Assembly (NCBI RefSeq): GCF_901538355.1
Contig: NZ_LR593887.1
Coordinates: 3,758,920 to 3,822,919 of the forward strand
Direction of reading: 5' to 3'
Source of the DNA: Tuwongella immobilis
GTDB taxonomy: Bacteria > Planctomycetota > Planctomycetia > Gemmatales > Gemmataceae
Length of the DNA stretch: 64,000 nt
In this document: positions 34,136-43,366 of the stretch, in pieces
How the letters are laid out: the number at the start of each line of letters is the position of its first letter
Numbering within the stretch: position 1 is the stretch's first letter
Position numbers and translations under genes: made by a program
Notes under the pieces: model-generated
Database searches by the model: none
Told to the model about the DNA's origin: nothing
The model's input: the letters and a program-made list of their open reading frames with translations, nothing else

Positions 34136-36355
34136 ATGAACGAACCGATTGCTCCGGAAGTCGCTCTCGCGGAGGCGTACAACTCCGTCCTTGTGATCGA
34201 CGATGATCCGCAAATCCAATCGCTGCTTCGCTTTGCCATGGAGCAGGATGGACACCCATGCCTGACCACGGATAGCGCCGAAACCGCACTGACCTGGTTG
34301 GCATATCGCACCTTCGGGGTGGTCATCGTCGATCTGTCTCTTCCGGGGTTGGGCGGGTTGGAATTCCTCGCCGAGTTGTCGAAACTCGAAATCGATACCA
34401 TTCCAATTGTCATCACGGCAAGCACGGATGTTGATTCGGTCATTCAAGCCACGCGACTGGGTGCGATCAATTATCTGAACAAACCGATCAAACTCGAACT
34501 GTTGCGACGGGTGGTGGATTTGGGCCTGGAGATGGGTCGCAATCGCCGCTCGGAACGTGCGTTTCGACAACTCCAGCAAGAACGCGCCGCTCTGTTCGAT
34601 GCTAGTCCCGATGCGATTCTGATTGTCGATGCCCAGGAAATCTGCGTTCACGCCAACGCATCCAGCGAACGCCTGTTTTCCTGCACGCGGAATGCGATTA
34701 TCGGGAAACGACTCGGATCAAATCTGGGTGATCCCGTGGCCATCGCCTTGCGAAAACTGGTGAAATTGGCATGCGAATCCTCCATGCAGCGACCTCAGCG
34801 ACTTCTGCCGATCGGCGATGAGACGATTGTCTCGGTGATTGCCGCTCCGATTGGTTCGGAAAGCGCGTCCAACCGGCGAGTCGTATTGATTCTGCGCGAA
34901 ATCACGCAAGAAATCCGAAGTCAGCAGCGCATTCAATCCACACGGGATTTTTACCAATCGGCGTTGGATGCGCTCACCTCAGAAATCGCGATTTTGGACT
35001 CAACGGGCACGATCATTGCAGTGAATGCGGCCTGGCGTGACTTTGGCAGCGAGCATCAACTTTCGCTGCCCAACCACGGAATTGGCAGCAATTACTTGAC
35101 CGCCTGCATGGGGACCGCAGAGGGCCGCGAAATTGCCGCGGGCATTCGTGCGGTAGCGTCGGGAAATCAGTCGGTGTTTATTCGTCAGTACCCCTGCCCG
35201 CGTCCGCATCGCGTCGATTGGTTCATGATTCGTGTGACTCGATTCGGTGACACGGGAGAACCATTCATCGTGGTGGCCCATCAAGATGTGACCGATCGCG
35301 TGGAAGTCGAACAAGAGATGCGAGTGCGGGACACGCACAAACAGGCGATTTTGAACACCGCTGTGGATGCCATTATCACGATTTGTGATCGCGGAATTAT
35401 CGAATCGTATAATCGAGCATGTCAGACGATCTTTGGCTATTCATCGGATGAGGTGATTGGTCAGAATGTGTCGCTGCTGATGGACGATCCGTATCGGCAA
35501 GAGCATGATGAATACCTGCGTCATTATCTGAAAACGGGCGAAAAACGAGTGATTGGGTTCCGTCGTGAAGTGCGCGGGCGACGGAAAGATGGATCGGTTT
35601 TGCCGCTGGAATTGGCGGTGAGCGAAGTTTGGCTGGCCGGGCAACGCAAATTCGTCGGGATTCTGCGTGACATCTCGGAACTCAAGCGCGTCGAAGGCAT
35701 TCGAACGCGGCTGTTGCGAGAATTGCTGACCGCGCAGGAAGATGAACGGCGTCGAGTGGCCCGTGAATTGCACGATGGCATTGGCCAAAGTTTGGTTTCG
35801 TTGAAATTCGGGCTGCAAGCGATTTCGCAGGCGAAAACGATCCAAGAAATCATCGACCGTGCCAGCCGATTGAGCCAACTGGCCGCCGAGGGTTTGGAAG
35901 AAGTCCGGCGAATGGCCCAGGGATTACGCCCCAGTGTGTTGGATGATTTGGGGTTATCCGCCGCCATCGAGCGATTGTTGGGGAATTTCACGAAGGTCCA
36001 CGGGATTCGCAGCGAATTTGTGGCCCCGGATGACGCCCCGATGGCACGGCTTCCGGTCGAGGTGGAGACGACGGTGTATCGCATTGTTCAAGAAGCCTTG
36101 AGCAATATCGCCAAACACGCGAATGCACGCTCGGTGGATGTGGTGTTGGAAACCTCGTCGCGGCTGGTTCGAGCGGTCATCGTCGATGATGGGATTGGCT
36201 TTGTCGGTACTCAATCCCCGCAGGCGAGCGGCGGATTGGGATTGTCGGGCATGCGGGAGCGGGCCGCGCTCCTGGGCGGAACCGTGATTGTGGAATCCAT
36301 CCCGGAACATGGAACCACAATCGTCGTGGAAATCCCTTTGAGTCGAGAACGATGA
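34136..36355 (+). CDS. Receiver-PAS-HisKA_3 sensor histidine kinase
   Basis: A 739-residue soluble kinase. Residues 15-130 are a receiver domain (phosphoacceptor D66 in IVDLSLPG, K116 in YLNKP). Three PAS domains follow: about 145-260, 272-395 and 400-520, the last ending [13 protein letters not shown]. Then comes a HisKA_3 dimerisation helix with H546 in [19 protein letters not shown], and a NarL-type HATPase ([18 protein letters not shown]). The frame is open back to 33998 but crosses a terminator, so the ATG at 34136 is used. Its stop overlaps the start of the LuxR-type regulator, its obvious partner. No membrane segment, so the stimulus is cytoplasmic or arrives by phosphorylation of the receiver. 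Confidence 0.92.
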   Translation: MNEPIAPEVALAEAYNSVLVIDDDPQIQSLLRFAMEQDGHPCLTTDSAETALTWLAYRTFGVVIVDLSLPGLGGLEFLAELSKLEIDTIPIVITASTDVDSVIQATRLGAINYLNKPIKLELLRRVVDLGLEMGRNRRSERAFRQLQQERAALFDASPDAILIVDAQEICVHANASSERLFSCTRNAIIGKRLGSNLGDPVAIALRKLVKLACESSMQRPQRLLPIGDETIVSVIAAPIGSESASNRRVVLILREITQEIRSQQRIQSTRDFYQSALDALTSEIAILDSTGTIIAVNAAWRDFGSEHQLSLPNHGIGSNYLTACMGTAEGREIAAGIRAVASGNQSVFIRQYPCPRPHRVDWFMIRVTRFGDTGEPFIVVAHQDVTDRVEVEQEMRVRDTHKQAILNTAVDAIITICDRGIIESYNRACQTIFGYSSDEVIGQNVSLLMDDPYRQEHDEYLRHYLKTGEKRVIGFRREVRGRRKDGSVLPLELAVSEVWLAGQRKFVGILRDISELKRVEGIRTRLLRELLTAQEDERRRVARELHDGIGQSLVSLKFGLQAISQAKTIQEIIDRASRLSQLAAEGLEEVRRMAQGLRPSVLDDLGLSAAIERLLGNFTKVHGIRSEFVAPDDAPMARLPVEVETTVYRIVQEALSNIAKHANARSVDVVLETSSRLVRAVIVDDGIGFVGTQSPQASGGLGLSGMRERAALLGGTVIVESIPEHGTTIVVEIPLSRER

Positions 36356-37011
36356 TGTCGAAAACCACGGTGGTGATTGCCGACGATCACGCGATTCTGC
36401 GCGATGGATTGCGGACGCTGTTCCAGGCACACGCGGACTTGGAAGTGGTCGGCGAGGCGGCAGACAGCAACAGCGTTGTGCAAGTGGTGCGCGAGTCTCG
36501 CCCGCAGGTTCTTTGCTTGGACTTGTCGATGCCCGGCGGCACCGGCGTTCGCACCATTGAACGAGTCCGTGCAGAATCGCCCTCCACGCGCATTCTCATT
36601 CTCACCATGCACAACGATCCCGCGTATCTGCGTGTGTCGCTTGCCGCGGGTGCCAAGGGGTTTATGCTGAAATCGACGCCGGTAAACGAGCTAATTGACG
36701 CCATTCGCAAAGTCGCTTCGGGCGAACGGGTGATTGATCCGGCTTTACCAGAACGCGGAACGAATCTCCTCCCGGCGATTAGCGCGAACGATCCGCTGGC
36801 CACGCTCAGCCGACGCGAACGCGAAGTGCTAGATCTGCTGGCCCAGGGGCACACCCATCAGGAAATCGCGGAAAAACTCTTTGTGAGCGTCAAGACTGTG
36901 GAAACCTATCGCGCGCGGCTGCGTGAAAAGACAGGACTCAAAACCCGCGCGGATTACGTCCGATTTGGCCGAGACACGCCACCGAACCAAGATATTCCCG
37001 AGGAAAACTGA
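36352..37011 (+). CDS. NarL/LuxR-family response regulator
   Basis: A 219-residue two-domain regulator. The receiver (1-125) has acidic pair D11-D12, phosphoacceptor D57 in [10 protein letters not shown] and K108-type lysine in KGFMLKSTP. The LuxR-type helix-turn-helix (about 150-210) reads [20 protein letters not shown] then [17 protein letters not shown]. The start overlaps the sensor kinase stop by four bases, so they form a two-component pair. A second ATG one codon later is possible. Targets are not evident; the outer-membrane-like gene downstream at 37265 is a candidate. Confidence 0.95.
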   Translation: MMSKTTVVIADDHAILRDGLRTLFQAHADLEVVGEAADSNSVVQVVRESRPQVLCLDLSMPGGTGVRTIERVRAESPSTRILILTMHNDPAYLRVSLAAGAKGFMLKSTPVNELIDAIRKVASGERVIDPALPERGTNLLPAISANDPLATLSRREREVLDLLAQGHTHQEIAEKLFVSVKTVETYRARLREKTGLKTRADYVRFGRDTPPNQDIPEEN

Positions 37012-37264
37012 GCTATACAGGATGCAATCGGCCCCACGATTTCCGGGGGATTTTCCGTCCGATGCCGAAAATTCTGTTCGGAATCCGAGTCGTTACAATT
37101 TCCCCAACTGGAGCAATTCCGAACACCGATGAATCCGGTGGGCCGACTGTGGCAAATACGGCATTTCTCCCCTGATTCTTAGTATCCAACTCAAATCGGG
37201 AACCGATGAGTGACCCAGACTCGCACACGTTCCAGGCGATCGTCACTCACCGGAGAAGGATTTC

Positions 37265-38296
37265 ATGAAATCGCGTTCTTTACTCGCCGGCTTCACCTTA
37301 GGACTCGTAAGCTGGTTGGGGAATTCGGCAATCGCTCAAGAGATTCCCAGCAGCGCTCCCACTGCTGCCGAGACGATTCTGGTCCCTGGTTCCGGACCGA
37401 TCGCCCCCAGCATGCCCAGCGTCGTTTACGAATCCGGCACGCCGTACACGATTCAATCGGAATTGAACGGGACATCGACCGATCGCTCGATCTTCCAAAG
37501 CGATCACGCGTTCGATGGCTTTATCACTCCCATCAGCAACCCGGTTCTATCGAAAGACCCGCGAGCGAACACGTTCTTGCGTGGGTTGTTCATTTGGAAT
37601 CAGATTCCGAACAATCACCCGTTGGCCGGAAATGCGCAAATTTATGCCGTGCAAGCGAACTTGGCGATTACCGAACGGTTCAGCTTGCTGGCCGAAAAAG
37701 ATGGCTACGCCGTGATCGATGCCAAGAACGGTTCGACGACCACCGAAGGCTGGTTGAGCCTGAACTTCGGCTTCAAGTACGCCCTGATCCGCGATGTGGA
37801 AAATCAATTCCTGTTCACCGTCGGTAGCACCATCGAAGTCCCGACTGGGGCACAAGATGTGCTGCAAAATGATCACAGTGGCATCACCACCGTGTTCGCA
37901 ACCGTCGGTAAGGAATTCGGCGACGGCTTCCACTTCCTGAACACGACCGGCTACCAGTTTGGGTTTGATTCCAAGCAAACCAGCAATTTCTTCTACAGCA
38001 GCTTCCACTTGGACAAGCAAGTCGCCAAGTATTTCTATCCGTTGATCGAAATGAACTGGTTCGGCTACACCGGGGGTGGGGACAACGGCCTGCCGCTGGC
38101 GATCGGTGAAGGCGATGGCTTGCTGAACTTCGGCACGACCGGCATGGGCGGCCAAAACTATCTGTTCGGAGCGGTCGGCCTGCGAGTGGTCCCCGCTCAA
38201 GCGCTGCAAGCCGGTATCGCGTATGAGTTTCCGCTCAGCGACCAAAAGGGCTTGCTGCAAAATCGCCTGACCTGCGACTTGATCATCCGCTATTGA
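37265..38296 (+). CDS. Predicted outer-membrane beta-barrel protein
   Basis: A 343-residue exported protein. Signal peptide MKSRSLLAGFTLGLVSWLGN with cleavage near AIAQE. The mature part alternates polar and aromatic residues in strand-like segments (FSLLAEKDGYAVIDAK, GWLSLNFGFKYALI, FHFLNTTGYQFGFD, AGIAYEFPLSD) and ends with an aromatic residue (IIRY), like outer-membrane barrels. I do not recognise a named family. A role as a porin or channel is inference. Strong ribosome site (AGAAGGA). Alone on its transcript. Confidence 0.7.
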   Translation: MKSRSLLAGFTLGLVSWLGNSAIAQEIPSSAPTAAETILVPGSGPIAPSMPSVVYESGTPYTIQSELNGTSTDRSIFQSDHAFDGFITPISNPVLSKDPRANTFLRGLFIWNQIPNNHPLAGNAQIYAVQANLAITERFSLLAEKDGYAVIDAKNGSTTTEGWLSLNFGFKYALIRDVENQFLFTVGSTIEVPTGAQDVLQNDHSGITTVFATVGKEFGDGFHFLNTTGYQFGFDSKQTSNFFYSSFHLDKQVAKYFYPLIEMNWFGYTGGGDNGLPLAIGEGDGLLNFGTTGMGGQNYLFGAVGLRVVPAQALQAGIAYEFPLSDQKGLLQNRLTCDLIIRY

Positions 38297-38321
38297 TCGC
38301 CGACAGGTCGCCTGGACGGGG

Positions 38322-39542
38322 TTACTTCGGTCCGGCCGCGAGTAACTCCGCCAGGGATGGCCAGATGGGGAACGGGTCTTCCCACTCCATCCAACTCGGC
38401 GGTCCGTAGCGCATCTCGTCATCGGTTAGCAAACAGGCATTCAGCTCCTCGGTAAGCCGCTGGGGCTGAATGTCTTTGCCGATAAACACCAATTCCTGCC
38501 GACAATCGCCGACGCGTGGGTCCCAAATCTTGGCCAGCGATTCGGCGAACTCCGGCGATTGTGGTCGATCTTCCGGCGGAATGACTGCCCACCAGACGCC
38601 GCCGACATCCAGCCGCGCCACCCGACTCGCTTGCGACCAGACACCAATGCGCTCAACCCGCGTGGCCAGCCAGAAAAATCCCTTGCTGCGCAACACCCCC
38701 GGCCACCCGGCATGGAGACGATTCCAGAATCGCATCGGATGGAACGGCCGACGGGCGCGATAGACAAATGATTGAATGCCAAATTCGTCGGATTCGGATG
38801 CCACTTCGCCGCGTGCGCGGGCTTTCCAACCCGGCATGCTAACGGCACGCTCGAAATCGAATCGGCCCGTATTCAGGATTTTCTCCGGCGGAATCGCGCC
38901 GTTGCTCATGCGAAGAATTCGGGCATACGGATTCAACGTGCGCAGCAACGTCTCCAAGCGATCAATCTTCGCGGTCGCTACCAAATCGACTTTGCTGATG
39001 AGCAAGACGTCTGCGAATTCGACTTGTTCGATGAGGAGATCGGCAACCGTCCGGGCATCCTCCGTGCTGGCGACTTGGCCGCGTGCCTTCAGATCTTCGG
39101 CAAGTTCGTAATCGGGGAGAAAGTTCACACCATCGACCACGGTGACAAGCGTGTCCAATCGTGCGATTTCGGATAACGGTTTCCCATCGCCGATTCCCAA
39201 CGTGAACGTCTCGGCAACGGGCATCGGTTCGGAAATTCCCGTCGATTCGATCAGAAGATAGTCGAATCGCCCCTCGGCAGCCAATTTGCTCACTTCTAGC
39301 AATAAATCTTCGCGCAGCGTGCAACAGATGCAGCCATTGGAGAGTTCGACCAGCCGTTCTTCGGTGCGGCTCAGCGATGTGCCTGCGGCCACCAATTGGG
39401 CGTCGATGTTGACTTGCGACATGTCATTGACGATGACCGCGACGCGCAACCCGGCTCGATTGTTGAGAACATGCTGCAAGACCGTCGTTTTGCCGGCACC
39501 CAGGAATCCGGAGAGCACGGTGACAGGAAGCGTTTTCGGCAT
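38322..39542 (-). CDS. CobW/COG0523-family GTPase (metal chaperone-like)
   Basis: A 406-residue P-loop GTPase: Walker A GFLGAGKTT near the N-terminus, the metal-binding C-x-C-C motif in SNGCICCTLRED, ESTGISEPMP (switch), then a CobW C-terminal domain (QSFVYRARRPFHPMRFW). COG0523 proteins insert or allocate Zn, Co or Fe; the metal partner is not identifiable here. The start at 39542 (MPKTLPVTVLSG) is preferred to one at 39599 because family members begin directly with the P-loop strand. The ThuA gene lies upstream in the same direction with about 80 bases between. Confidence 0.92.
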   Translation of the reverse strand: MPKTLPVTVLSGFLGAGKTTVLQHVLNNRAGLRVAVIVNDMSQVNIDAQLVAAGTSLSRTEERLVELSNGCICCTLREDLLLEVSKLAAEGRFDYLLIESTGISEPMPVAETFTLGIGDGKPLSEIARLDTLVTVVDGVNFLPDYELAEDLKARGQVASTEDARTVADLLIEQVEFADVLLISKVDLVATAKIDRLETLLRTLNPYARILRMSNGAIPPEKILNTGRFDFERAVSMPGWKARARGEVASESDEFGIQSFVYRARRPFHPMRFWNRLHAGWPGVLRSKGFFWLATRVERIGVWSQASRVARLDVGGVWWAVIPPEDRPQSPEFAESLAKIWDPRVGDCRQELVFIGKDIQPQRLTEELNACLLTDDEMRYGPPSWMEWEDPFPIWPSLAELLAAGPK

Positions 39543-39623
39543 CGTCAAAATCAGCTCCTCCCGAGATGCTCGGGAGTGCGTTTCCCCCGAGCAGCCCATT
39601 CCACATTCCGAAATCGAGTCCGA

Positions 39624-40526
39624 TTATTTTCGTTGGCCCTTGGGGTCGAGATTCTTTTGCATGTCTTCGGCGGTTACCGTCGAGACAACGCCCGTCGCTG
39701 GCACTTCGACCTTGGTAATCCACAACAGCGCGTTCAGCACCACCTTGCGGAAATCGTCATTCTTCCAATTGGCATGGAAGTGACCGCCGGTGAAGCCGAC
39801 ACCGCGACCGCCATCGGGACGCTCGGTGGCCCACATCAGATGTTCGGGCCGTCCTTTGGCTGCCTGAATGTGCGCATACGGTCCACGGGGATAAACGTAA
39901 GGGCCATCGCGTGTTGCATCCGTGGGCGAGGCGGTGAGAATCGGCGTCACGCCGGTCATTTCCGGGCGAAACCGCATATTGAAGTACCATTCATCGTGAA
40001 TGGCGAACGGCTTGACGCCGCGGGTAATCGGATGCTCGGGCAGATTCTTGAATTCGGCCTTCCACATCGGATTGCACGACCACTCGTGTTCGTAACATCC
40101 GCCAATCCAGCTTCGGAAGATGTCGCCCGGTTTGCCCTTCGGAACTTCGACCGCGAAATGCAGGCAAAACAAACCGACGCCCTTTTCGAGCAACTTGCCG
40201 ATGCGTTCGCTGCGGGCCCCTTGAATGAGCGGATGCCCGCCGCCGCCATCGGAGTAGACCAGAATTCCATCGGCGGAGTCGAGAATCGAATCATCCTTGG
40301 GATAGCCATTGAGCACGAACGACACATCCAAACCGGGGAAACCAGTCAAACACTTGTGGAATAGTTGCACCCCGGCGTTATGCTCATGCGCCCCAGGCCC
40401 GTGACTGGGGGTGCCGGCGATCAGAACCAATTTCTTGGGCCGATCGGCGTTGGCAACGGTCGAAGCGGGAGCCACCAGCGGCAGCGCCGTTGCGGCGGCC
40501 AGAAATTCGCGGCGAGACAAATTCAT
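39624..40526 (-). CDS. ThuA-domain protein with Tat signal
   Basis: A 300-residue protein exported by the Tat route (SRREFLAAATALPLVAPAS). It contains a ThuA trehalose-utilisation-type fold related to class I glutamine amidotransferases: LVLIAGTPSHGPGAHEHNAG, DGILVYSDGGGGHPL, GLFCLHFAVEVP, HPITRGVKPFAIHDEWYFN and GFTGGHFHANW. In planctomycetes such proteins are abundant and linked to sugar or polysaccharide breakdown; the reaction is not established. Start at 40526 with AAAGGAAG upstream. Confidence 0.88.
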   Translation of the reverse strand: MNLSRREFLAAATALPLVAPASTVANADRPKKLVLIAGTPSHGPGAHEHNAGVQLFHKCLTGFPGLDVSFVLNGYPKDDSILDSADGILVYSDGGGGHPLIQGARSERIGKLLEKGVGLFCLHFAVEVPKGKPGDIFRSWIGGCYEHEWSCNPMWKAEFKNLPEHPITRGVKPFAIHDEWYFNMRFRPEMTGVTPILTASPTDATRDGPYVYPRGPYAHIQAAKGRPEHLMWATERPDGGRGVGFTGGHFHANWKNDDFRKVVLNALLWITKVEVPATGVVSTVTAEDMQKNLDPKGQRK

Positions 40527-40860
40527 CGACCACTTCCTTTCGAGCAAGTCCGAACCCAGCAGTTGGTCCGCACAAACTGCGTGGGGAGTACCGCTATTGT
40601 CTGGGCGAGTTTCGATTCTGAATAGAGGGAAAATCGCCTGGACGCCAATTCCGCTGTCCAAAACGCCGCTGGAATTCAGGCGTGACCCGAATTTGCCGCA
40701 TGCACTCGGCAATCTGTCAGATACAATCTGTCACCGTGCGGACACCTTGATGTAGCACACAGAAGAATTTCAAGAAAATGATTCCGTCTTCACAGACTTT
40801 TTTCATTTTTGCAAAAGATTGGTTACACTGCATAAATACAAGTCTGCCAATGATGCCGGG
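40527..40860. other. 334-base divergent region
   Basis: Gap between the ThuA gene and the methyltransferase gene; it must hold both promoters. The plus-strand side is A/T-rich and contains TTGCAA (40809-40814), 17 bases, then ATAAAT (40832-40837), a reasonable sigma70-type match 24 bases before the chosen ATG. No other element was recognised. Confidence 0.4.
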
Positions 40861-42150
40861 ATGATGTCTATGGAACGCACCTCTTGGTCGATGGATGCGC
40901 TGCGCGATTGCATTATTGAATCGCTGGCTCATCCGGATTTTCGCCGCGCGAGCTTCGCCGGGGTCCAACGTGGGCTCCCGTCGGAGTGGAAGCGGGTCTC
41001 CGTCCGTCCGCTTGAACTGCGTGGCGTCTATCACCTGCAATTTAGCTATTTCGATGGGCGGAAGACCCTGGTGCGCAACGGCACACCGGAAGAAATTGGG
41101 CCATGGGTGGAAGAACTGTTACGCGTTCGCTTTGCCGGGGTTCATCTTTCGGGTGCCGATGAAATTGACATTCGCACCTCGAAGCGCGGCAAAGTCACCG
41201 TGCATCGCAGTCCTCCCCATGCCAAAGCGGTCCCCGTGCGACTCACCCATAATCGGATTAAAGAAGTGCCTCTCCCCGAAGGACGGGCCGATTCCGTTCT
41301 CAAAGTGATGGGCATTCTCACCCAGGATGGGCACGTTCGCCCCACGATGCGACCGAAATTCACCCAAATCAATGAATTTCTCAAGCATTTGCTGGTCGTC
41401 ATCGAGGATGCGCAACTGAATCGGTTGGGTCGCCCGATCGAGATCCTCGACTGCGGCTGTGGGTCGAGTTATCTAACGATTGCGACACATCACTATTTGA
41501 ACGATGTCCTCAATCTGCCGGCAACCGTGCTGGGGGTAGACATCAACGAAGAAGTCATCCGCAAAAGCACCGAACGAGCCAAACGCCTCGGCAGCGATGG
41601 ACTGGGATTTGCCTGCGAGACAATTGGCGAAGTCCAACAGAAAGCCGATGTGGTGCTGGCGCTCCATGCCTGCGATACGGCAACCGATGATGCCCTCGCG
41701 CAAGCCATTCGCGCCGATGCCAAACTGGTGATGAGCGTCCCCTGCTGCCATCACGATCTGAATCGGCGCATCAAGGCCGACGGGGATGCCTCCCCCTTGC
41801 GGGGAATTCTGCGCTACGGAATTCTCCGCGAGCGCATGGCCGATCTTGCAACCGATGGATTGCGCGCTGCCGCCCTTCGGGTGATGGGCTACCGAACCGA
41901 TGTCGTCGAATTCGTCAGCCCCGAGCATACCGCGCGCAACCTGCTGATTCGCGCCGTCAAGGTCGGCCCGGTCGGCGATAGCAGCAGCGTGCGGGAATAT
42001 CTCGAACTACGGCAATTCTGGCAGGTGACGCCATACTTGGAACGGGTATTCGGCGATCGCTTCCTGCAACTGATCGGAGCCACCGGAGCGCCGCCGACGG
42101 CCCTTGCCTACCCGACTGCCGTGCAAGCATCGGTACAACCGGAAGGTTGA
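40861..42150 (+). CDS. Class I SAM-dependent methyltransferase (Methyltransf_32-like)
   Basis: A 429-residue cytoplasmic protein. The N-terminal 170 residues are of unknown fold with YFDGRKTLVRNGTPEEIGPW. The C-terminal half is a Rossmann methyltransferase with motif I ILDCGCGSSYLTIATHHYL, motif II VLGVDINEEVI, and VVLALHACDTATDDALAQAI followed by VMSVPCCHHDLN. The LHACDT...PCCHH pattern is that of Methyltransf_32 proteins (METTL25/GSTCD relatives). The target is unknown. Several clustered ATGs (40861, 40864, 40870) leave the exact start uncertain by three codons. Confidence 0.85.
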   Translation: MMSMERTSWSMDALRDCIIESLAHPDFRRASFAGVQRGLPSEWKRVSVRPLELRGVYHLQFSYFDGRKTLVRNGTPEEIGPWVEELLRVRFAGVHLSGADEIDIRTSKRGKVTVHRSPPHAKAVPVRLTHNRIKEVPLPEGRADSVLKVMGILTQDGHVRPTMRPKFTQINEFLKHLLVVIEDAQLNRLGRPIEILDCGCGSSYLTIATHHYLNDVLNLPATVLGVDINEEVIRKSTERAKRLGSDGLGFACETIGEVQQKADVVLALHACDTATDDALAQAIRADAKLVMSVPCCHHDLNRRIKADGDASPLRGILRYGILRERMADLATDGLRAAALRVMGYRTDVVEFVSPEHTARNLLIRAVKVGPVGDSSSVREYLELRQFWQVTPYLERVFGDRFLQLIGATGAPPTALAYPTAVQASVQPEG

Positions 42151-42254
42151 ACGGTGGAAGTAGTACGGGATTTGGCATTTGTGCTTGCATCAACCGAAGC
42201 ATGCGAGTCTGATCGGTTCGACACAATTGATTCACCTGACTTCGGATCCCACAC

Positions 42255-43193
42255 ATGCGACGTCGCACCGGATTTACCCTGATTGAATTGCTCGTGGTGA
42301 TTGCCGTTGTCGCAATCCTGATCGGACTGCTTCTGCCTGCGGTCCAAAAAGTTCGGGAAAGCGCGGCACGCATGCAATGCCAAAATAATCTGAAGCAACT
42401 CGGATTGGCATTGCATGGCTTTCATGGGATTCACGAAGTATTCCCCGCGTCGGGATGGACCACCTCGGGGATCGGGAATCCGAATGGGAAGTATGTTGGC
42501 TGGCGTCCGTTGACGCTGCCGTTTATCGAGCAAGAAAATCTACAACGATTGTACAAATTCGAATTCAATTGGTGGGAAGACACGAATCCGACTGCCGCAG
42601 GTGTGCCCGTGAAGACGTATGTTTGTCCCAGCGTGGGCAATCGAATCGCTGTCACCTCCGCCGTGGCCAAGCCACCTCGCCCGGCAATGACCTTCCCGGT
42701 GCCGCTTGCCCCGACCGATTACGAAGCGATCATGGGCGTGCAAAACACGGTCAACCCCGCGATCTACACCTCGGCGAACAATCGCTCGGCGATGTTCCGC
42801 AACTCGCGGATCTCGATTTCCGGAATCACGGATGGCACCTCCACCACCCTGCTCCTGGTGGAATGCGCGGCCCGACCGATGCTGCTTCGGAATCGAACGA
42901 TGGTGCCCGATGTGCGAAACGACCAAGGACAAGGCTGGGCCGACAGCGAAGGTCCGTTTAGTTTCGATGGTAGCGACGCGGCGGGCATTCCATATGAAGG
43001 AATCGCCGCCCCGGACAACGCTCGCTCCATGAATGCGACCAATCTCAACGAGCCGTACAGTTTCCACGGCAACGGTTGCAATGTGCTGTTCGCCGATGGA
43101 CACGTTCGATTTCTGAACGAATCGCTGCCCGCACGCACATTCGCCGCACTCGTGACCCGAGCCGCTGGCGAAGTGATTTCGGATATCGAATGA
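42255..43193 (+). CDS. DUF1559 protein with prepilin-type N-terminus
   Basis: A 312-residue protein. The N-terminus [20 protein letters not shown] is a type IV pilin/pseudopilin leader, with cleavage expected before Phe. The body is the planctomycete-specific DUF1559 (SBP_bac_10) domain: [20 protein letters not shown] near the start and [15 protein letters not shown] near the end. Dozens of paralogues per genome are typical of the phylum, and their assembly state is unknown. No accompanying small lipoprotein gene, unlike the second copy at 48833. Confidence 0.95.
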   Translation: MRRRTGFTLIELLVVIAVVAILIGLLLPAVQKVRESAARMQCQNNLKQLGLALHGFHGIHEVFPASGWTTSGIGNPNGKYVGWRPLTLPFIEQENLQRLYKFEFNWWEDTNPTAAGVPVKTYVCPSVGNRIAVTSAVAKPPRPAMTFPVPLAPTDYEAIMGVQNTVNPAIYTSANNRSAMFRNSRISISGITDGTSTTLLLVECAARPMLLRNRTMVPDVRNDQGQGWADSEGPFSFDGSDAAGIPYEGIAAPDNARSMNATNLNEPYSFHGNGCNVLFADGHVRFLNESLPARTFAALVTRAAGEVISDIE

Positions 43194-43366
43194 CTCCCGT
43201 TCGAGATTCTGTGGCGCTCCGTTGAAGCACGATGCGGATGTGCTAGAATGAGGATAGGATAATCTCGACTGTGCCCACCATCGCGGTAATTCGCAAACCG
43301 ATTTCAACGAGATCATCCGCCCCCAAGTGATTCCCTCCCCGCAGCCTGGATGGGTGGAGTCTGCCC

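Noticed and set aside
33353-34651. 432-residue minus-strand frame across the coiled-coil gene end, the terminator and the sensor kinase gene
   Set aside because: It crosses a strong terminator and two well-supported plus-strand genes.
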